This document shows positions 58,294-64,000 of a DNA stretch of 64,000 nt, in pieces. The notes under the pieces were generated by a model. It saw nothing but the letters and a program-made list of their open reading frames with translations, searched no databases and was not told the DNA's origin. Position numbers and translations under genes: made by a program. Position 1 is the first letter of the stretch; each line of letters opens with the position of its first letter. Source of the stretch: Anarhynchus alexandrinus (lineage: Eukaryota > Chordata > Aves > Charadriiformes > Charadriidae); contig VUYV01000330.1 in assembly GCA_008711295.1 (NCBI GenBank), positions 437,577 through 501,576 on the forward strand. The letters run 5' to 3'.

Positions 58294-61200
58294 GGATGTC
58301 ATGCTTTTTTTTTTTTTAAGCTTTTCTATTACAATGCAGAATTAGTTAGTAGACACTTAAAGCGTTGCACATCCGATTCAGTTGTCATCATAACCTGTTT
58401 GTGCCGTTCCCTTGTCTGGCTGTTGCCTAGTGCATTGTGTTCATTTTCTGGAGAAAGGTTTATTGCGTGGCGGCAGGGACGGTTCAGTCGCAGTGATGGT
58501 ACAGCAGCAATCTGAGGTTTAAAAGTTGCTGTTCCTCTTCTGCTGACCTGTTTCAAAGTACCTGAGCAAACTCCAAGGGTGTAACATGCGATTGATTTTT
58601 ATGCAGCTTGGAATAAGAAAAAGGCATTTAGTTTTGCTACATAATGCCCAAATCTAAATGCATTGTCACTAATTTGTGCCGTCGTTGAAGACAAATAGAC
58701 TTTTCCTTGTGTAAATATTAAATAGTGAAAAACCCATAAAATGTAGTCCTTTGCTCCTTCTCCTGTTTTTTTTTTTTTCCTCCCAAAATATGCTCAGTTG
58801 ATAAATATATATACCTATATTATTTATCCCTTGTTTTGAAGAGGGCACATGATACATGTGCAAATTTCTTTTCCATTGGTAAAGTGTTTCAGTTTAACTG
58901 GGAGACGTGCTGGTGAGTTGAAACAGTAAATGTTGCTTTAAAACTGAGCTGATGTGTTGTGATGTTGCAGGAAATGCTTAAAATGCGACTCTTGCATCAA
59001 GGGAGTGACTTTTTAAAGCCTTTAAACATACTTTTTTTTATTTGTGAATGTTCTCATATTTAGTTCTTTCTATGTATAATGTATATTAAGATTTTAGACA
59101 AAATATTTAACTCTCACTGAAGATTTCTGTGATGCCTCATAAGCACAGGTCAGTTATGTGGAACTTCTTGTTCATAAAGTGCCTAATTATTAGGGTGATG
59201 TGGACCTGAGACGCTACAAACAGTGGAAAGGGAATGGTAGGGTTTTTCTTAAGTCAACAGAGAGCACTCTGATCCTCCTGTGTGGTGTTGCCAATTTGAC
59301 ATTGCACCATGAGACACAATATTTTGTGTTTAATTTGGCCAGGGTAAAAACGATGCAATTATCTTGGCATTTGGGTTTTTTTCTTCTTAACCAAAGGGAA
59401 ATCTCTTGATTTTTTGCTTGCAGTGAAAAGCAAAAAGAAAACATGAGCTGAGCTCGAAGCACCATAAAAACTAAAGAAAACTGAGAAAGTGAAGAAAGGA
59501 AGTTTCACTTTAACCGATCATGAGTTAAGCTCTTGGGCCGTATGACACATTGCTGAACCCAAACTCCTGCATCAGCTTTTGGTTGAACTGGAGCATGTAT
59601 TTTAGAAAGGAGGGGGTTTCGGCCCAAGTAAGACCTAGCCCGCTGCATCACAGTGATAATAAAAGATGATTCTTGACCAATGATGGAGTGCTTTTGTTCC
59701 ATCTTTTGCAAGTCAGGTGCTTGAAACCCATTTTATTGATATATATTACTGGATCTCTCTGACTTTTCGTAAGGGGTATGGGAGCACCCGTGTCCCCCTG
59801 GAGACTCCAGCAGCTGGCCGGGTCCCCAGGAGAGCAGGGCACAGCACCATCTGGGGCTGCTCTGCAGGCAACGTCGCTAAATGCCTCAGTATTTCTCTTT
59901 TTGTACAAGGTATATCTGCATCTACTGCAGGGAGGAACTCTTTTCGCCAGGACACTGAAATAATTGAGGGGTGCAGATAATAGGTTTTTGGGGTTCATGT
60001 TTTCCAGCCGTGAGAGTTGTGGAGAATTGCAGAATTGGAAATTCAATGTGAAATCTTGCATGGTGATGGCCATCGGAGAGAGGGTGCACCTGGGGCTGAG
60101 GTGTCTCAATCCCTTTCTCCTTGTACATGCAAGTCTGAGAGTGAGAGACTGGAAAGAAAATATACCCATGCTAAGGCAGTTTGAGGTAACTACATATCTA
60201 GAGCCCCTCCTTGGCCATCAAATCCATCCTGTTCAAATTTACAGCTTTAACGAACTGATGTCAAATGAATTTTAAGAGGCTTTGGGGATGGTGGTGGTTG
60301 TTAGAAGCCCAAATCTGTACCAGGGCCAAACGTGGCCCAAGTGCCGGTAGTTTGCCGTCCCTAACCTTTTACCTGTGGTTTCTATTTCTTGCCAAAGGCT
60401 GCCTTAAACTGTGCGTGGATTAAGCCAGGTGAAGTCACAGCACATCCTTGAAAAGATAACAAACTCGCTCGCTTCGCTTTAAAAATTGTTTTGCACTATG
60501 GTGTAATAGATCACTTAAAATTTCTGTAGAATTGATTTCTGGCAGATTTTTCCCTTGTCGGTTGGTATTCTTTGCCCAGAAACATATGGATTGTCTTACG
60601 ATAGCAAGTGTCCAGTAAATAGAAAGTGTTTGCTAAGGGCTGTCATAATACACTTTAAATGCAAATACATCTAGGACGGTTTTAATGTAATTTTCATATA
60701 GATGAAGTCATTCTAAAGTAGGCTTAAATCAAAGTGCTGTTCTCCAAAGACTACAAGTTTAGCAGAAAATGTCCTTTAGTTTCATTAGATATTTTTCTTC
60801 TGTTAAGGTTTGATTTCCCTTTCATCGGATCTGCGTGGTTTGCAATCAGGCCAGTATCTCCTATTCACTGCAGTTGGTGTAATTTGTGACTTTTGCAGAG
60901 GCAGTTGGAGGATGAGCTGCACTGGTGGGGGTTGTGTTTGGGTTGTTTTTTCTTTTTATTTTTTTACCTCAACTTTTTCCAGTTACACATTCCTCCCTAA
61001 TCTTTCTGTTTCCAAGAAACATAAATATTGGGAATTAACCAGTCATGTACTGGCCAGAGAGGTACAAACCCCAGCTGCTGGTGTGGTCTGTAAAAAATCT
61101 GGTTTAGATAACAGCATCGTATCGAAGCGTGTGCAGAAACAGCTCGAACAGATGCGCTCCCGATCCTGAGCTGTCCATTCAAAGGCAACGAGCCCATCAC

Positions 61201-62183
61201 TGCATTTATTCCCCACCCATACGTGGGGGGAAAAAAAAAGTTTGCATTTGTTTAATGCTTGATTTTATTTTATTTTTTTAACTTTTCTTCTTTATAATGA
61301 AGGAAGAAGCCAGCCTTCGCCCCTGGGGCTGCACGCAGAGCTCCTGCGGAAGGAGCGGTGACTCATAGCGCTGGGGGAGCCTGCGCAAAGGGGTTAGAAG
61401 ATGCGCGAAGCAGAGGGGGGAAGTTCATGGGCTCTGGCCGGTGGGTTTGGTGCCACCACTGTGCACAGAGGGTTTGCCCACCTCTGCCTTGTGCCAGTTG
61501 CTGCGGTCCTGCCGGGATGGCATGGTGACAGCTCCTGCCCCAGGCATGGCCCCCGACCCTCCACCCTCCCAACAGCGCTGAGCAGAAGGGTGATGCTCCT
61601 GTGGCTTTGCAGCCAGCACAGAGGGGTGAAAAATTAACCCCTTTTCCCCACAGTTTTGACAAATTCTGCTTTGAGATTTTGCAGGCAGAAAAGAAGAGGA
61701 ATTAAACCCTCTGGATTTAATTCCCTTAATTGAGTTTCATTTATTTGCTTTTACAACCTCAAAGCTACTAGTCAACTCTAACAGTCAGCAGTTAGGGATA
61801 CTTTAAGTCAAAGCAAAACTGCACACAAGTGGAAAAAACAACCCTAACTTTTTTTTATTATTTGTCACTCCAAAGCATGTAGGAAAAAGCCCCATTCTTG
61901 TAGTGCCTCCACCATCGCTCTTTCTGCAGGGCTGGTTCGCAGAGTCAGGTCTCCAGGCCAGGTACACTTGCTGTAATATTGTCCCAGTCTGAGCTCTTCT
62001 GTCTCAGATTTCATCCAGTCCAATGTAGGTGCCATGACCCTGGCTTTTACAGAAGCTCTGGATTAAACTGAGAGTGTCTGGATTAAGTTTTTCAGGAGAT
62101 ATTTCAGTGCCTAAACATATTACCTAATTTTGAAAATGCCCATCTTCCCGCTGCTTCCCCTGGTTTCCACTGAAGGGAGTGTA

Positions 62184-62201
62184 TTTATATTTAAATATAA
62201 A
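62184..62201. repeat. 18-bp perfect A/T palindrome
   Basis: TTTATATTTAAATATAAA reads the same on both strands. It is all A/T, so chance is a real alternative. Confidence 0.7.
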
Positions 62202-62439
62202 ATTGCCTATAGCAAGTTTAAGAACACAGTTTTGGACGTTTTTTTTTCTTTTCAAATCAGGGCAGGTAGTTTTTCATGACAGTACCTACTATGTGCTAAA
62301 TGTGCTGTTGTCTACACGACGCTATAAATGATTGGGCTGACTTATTCCATGAAATAATCTCTTTAATGTATACGAGCAGAGCATTAACCTGGTTGTTCTT
62401 TTCCCTTGCCTTGTGGGAGCCCTGGTGCCCTCCCCAGAT

Positions 62440-62640
62440 TGTTGTGATATATTGCAGCGTTGCTGCCAACTGTTAATGAGATTACTAATGCAGTGTAACT
62501 GGGTAGCAAATTATTAAATGCTATTCCATACCATTATTCAGCTTATTTTAGCAATTTGTGAGAGGGGCACTCGTTGTAAATCAAACACCTTGTATATTAT
62601 TTTTGTTAATGAAGAATTAAATTAAATCCAACATTTTAAA
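62440..62640. promoter_or_regulatory. Candidate conserved non-coding element
   Basis: Non-repetitive AT-rich stretch with ATATTGCAGCGTTGCTGCC, TTAATGAGATTACTAATGC and AATTATTAAATGC. It has several TAAT cores and the look of a deeply conserved enhancer, from texture alone. Confidence 0.27.
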
Positions 62641-64000
62641 CATTGCATCGCTGACGACAATACCGGACCATGTACTGCACAATAATGTGTGGGGATAAGT
62701 CCTCTGCTGGAGCGTGGGGGAAGGAGTGAGCGCGAGCCCTGCTCTCGCCCTGGGTTGTGTCCAGCTGTGGTGCGCAGCGGTGCTGTGCAGTCCCCGCACG
62801 TCTCTCCGCATGTCTCTGCCTTGCCAACAGGGTTTGGGGTCCTTGTGCGGGGACATCTTCTGCATCACCTGCTCTGTTACATGGAGCTTTTGAGTGCCTT
62901 TTCTGGTATGACAGCATTTAAATGTTACCACGTCTGAAACGTAGCATTTCTCATTCATGTAACACATTTTTACAGTGTTATTATATAAGTATACATAGCT
63001 TTTTTAAATGTCATCTGTATATCTGACTAGTGGCAGACTAGTAGACTTGGATTTTTAAAAAAAAAAAAGGTGGTTAAACATTAAATTATTCATTTGGTGT
63101 TGGGTGCCTAAGTCGAATTTCTGCAATGATTTTCTCTTCCACATATAAACGTGTTTTGTAGTAGTCTTATCATGCGATCGTGTCTCTTTTAGAAAATCAG
63201 AATGTTCAGATTTCCCCTCTAAAGCTCGTATTTTCCTAGACTACACAAATATGTGCAAAAAAAAAATGGAAAACTTATTTATTTAGAAACTCAATGCAGA
63301 TTTCTTCCAGAAAGGGAACAAAGCGGATGTTGAAGCAGGAAGGTAACCTTTGACTCTCAGGGTCACTAGCCCTTCTCAGTGCTACGTAGCTGAGAAGAGC
63401 ATCTGAGTGTTTCACGCCAGCCTGGGGAAGCAGAGGTCTTCAGAGAAGCTTGGTGGGCAGATCGGGCAGGGTGAGGTATAGTTTAATTGTTGAGGTAACT
63501 GGTATTTGCAAGAGAAGACAACGTTGTCTGTGTGACAGTGGAGTTTACAGCTGTGGGTACAACCCCTCTGGCCTTCTTGCTTGTGGTCCTTTGAGATGCG
63601 CGTGGGGTCCAGAGGGGCTGGGGCTGCGCGGGGCTGTAACTGGGAGAGCGCTGGAGGGGCTGTGTGCTGCAAAGGGTGTTGGGGCGCTGCCGTGGGAGAA
63701 GTGGGCAGGCAAAAAAGGGAGGAAAAAAAGCAGTGTAGAAGTTAATGATGGAGAACAATGAGGATACATGATGGGCCCTCTTAGAAGTCCACAATTGTCT
63801 CCTAGTTGGCCATCTTACCCGAAGTGGCCTGGCCTTAGGTAGCTTTTAGTCAAAATTTCCACCATTGGTTGCCTTTTGGCTTTGGTTACTAGTTCCGAAC
63901 TGAAATGTCCATTTGCTTCGTACCAAGACCTTCATAATCTATTACTACACGGAGATTTCAAGTAAATCTGCCCTTAAGTATTTTTAAGTCATGGTGTAGA

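Larger units (their letters stand above)
876..64000 (+). other. TCF4: Long TCF4 intron (continues beyond the window)
   Basis: No other TCF4 exon was recognised on the plus strand. In particular I did not find the next segment, which should read VEDRSSSGSWG after an acceptor. Open reading frames across the interval are short, unconserved-looking and occur equally on both strands, as expected from chance plus CpG-rich patches. The same intron exceeds 100 kb in human as far as I recall, so an exon-free stretch of more than 60 kb is plausible. Confidence 0.75.
58291..64000. other. TCF4: Intronic sequence, no gene seen
   Basis: AT-rich with A/T runs (58304-58317, 58767-58778, 61230-61239, 63058-63068) and a GC-richer stretch at 61300-61560. 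Frames such as 59648-60169 (minus, 173 codons) show no domain. The text near 62283-62330 (CTACTATGTGCTAAATGTGC) resembles MIR/L3-type sequence. Confidence 0.5.

Noticed and set aside
1..64000. tRNA, rRNA, CRISPR, LTR retrovirus or DNA transposon
   Set aside because: No A/B-box pair, no direct-repeat array with spacers, no LTR pair with primer-binding site, and no transposase-like frame was seen on either strand.

Overview
The window looks like vertebrate, and specifically bird, nuclear DNA. It is intron-dominated, moderately AT-rich sequence with scattered CpG-rich patches. It carries a 5'-truncated CR1 LINE (about 16.66-17.83 kb, minus strand) whose 3' end has the typical avian CR1 form, with the AGAATCATAGAAT terminus followed by GGTTGGAAGGGACC. 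No bacterial-style gene density, operon, tRNA, rRNA or CRISPR array is visible.

Only one real protein-coding segment can be supported: a 73-bp exon at 803-875 (+) encoding [20 protein letters not shown] and four further residues. I recognise it as the second coding exon of the long isoform of TCF4 (E2-2/ITF2), a class I bHLH E-protein. It has a good acceptor and donor, starts in phase 0 and ends one base into a codon. Positions 1-802 are the preceding intron or alternative 5' exon region. It holds a short (CTG)4 tract about 750 bp upstream of the exon, in a place that recalls the human CTG18.1 repeat. Everything from 876 to 64000 is read as the next, very long TCF4 intron. No downstream TCF4 exon was recognised, which fits the large size of this intron in other vertebrates.

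Intron layout: simple and low-complexity tracts (ATT, T-rich, TG, AAAT, TTG, a 134-bp A/C-only tract at 36.27 kb, a G/T tract at 45.95 kb); the CR1 copy; several faint ancient-repeat remnants (6.2, 20.3, 34.5, 37.9, 44.9 kb); CpG-rich islets at 8.8-9.2, 32.5, 44.7 and 56.1 kb that could be alternative promoters or nothing; a purine-rich 1.6-kb block at 28.7-30.4 kb; and AT-rich, non-repetitive stretches that look like conserved regulatory elements but cannot be proven so here.

The most striking structure is a head-to-tail duplication of 2066 bp (21035-23100 and 23101-25166). The copies differ at about 12 positions with no indel, and a single N sits exactly at the join. This may be a false duplication (two haplotypes joined in assembly) or a recent tandem duplication. 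I found no convincing novel multi-gene system. The interest lies in the duplication, the regulatory candidates and the low-complexity tracts.
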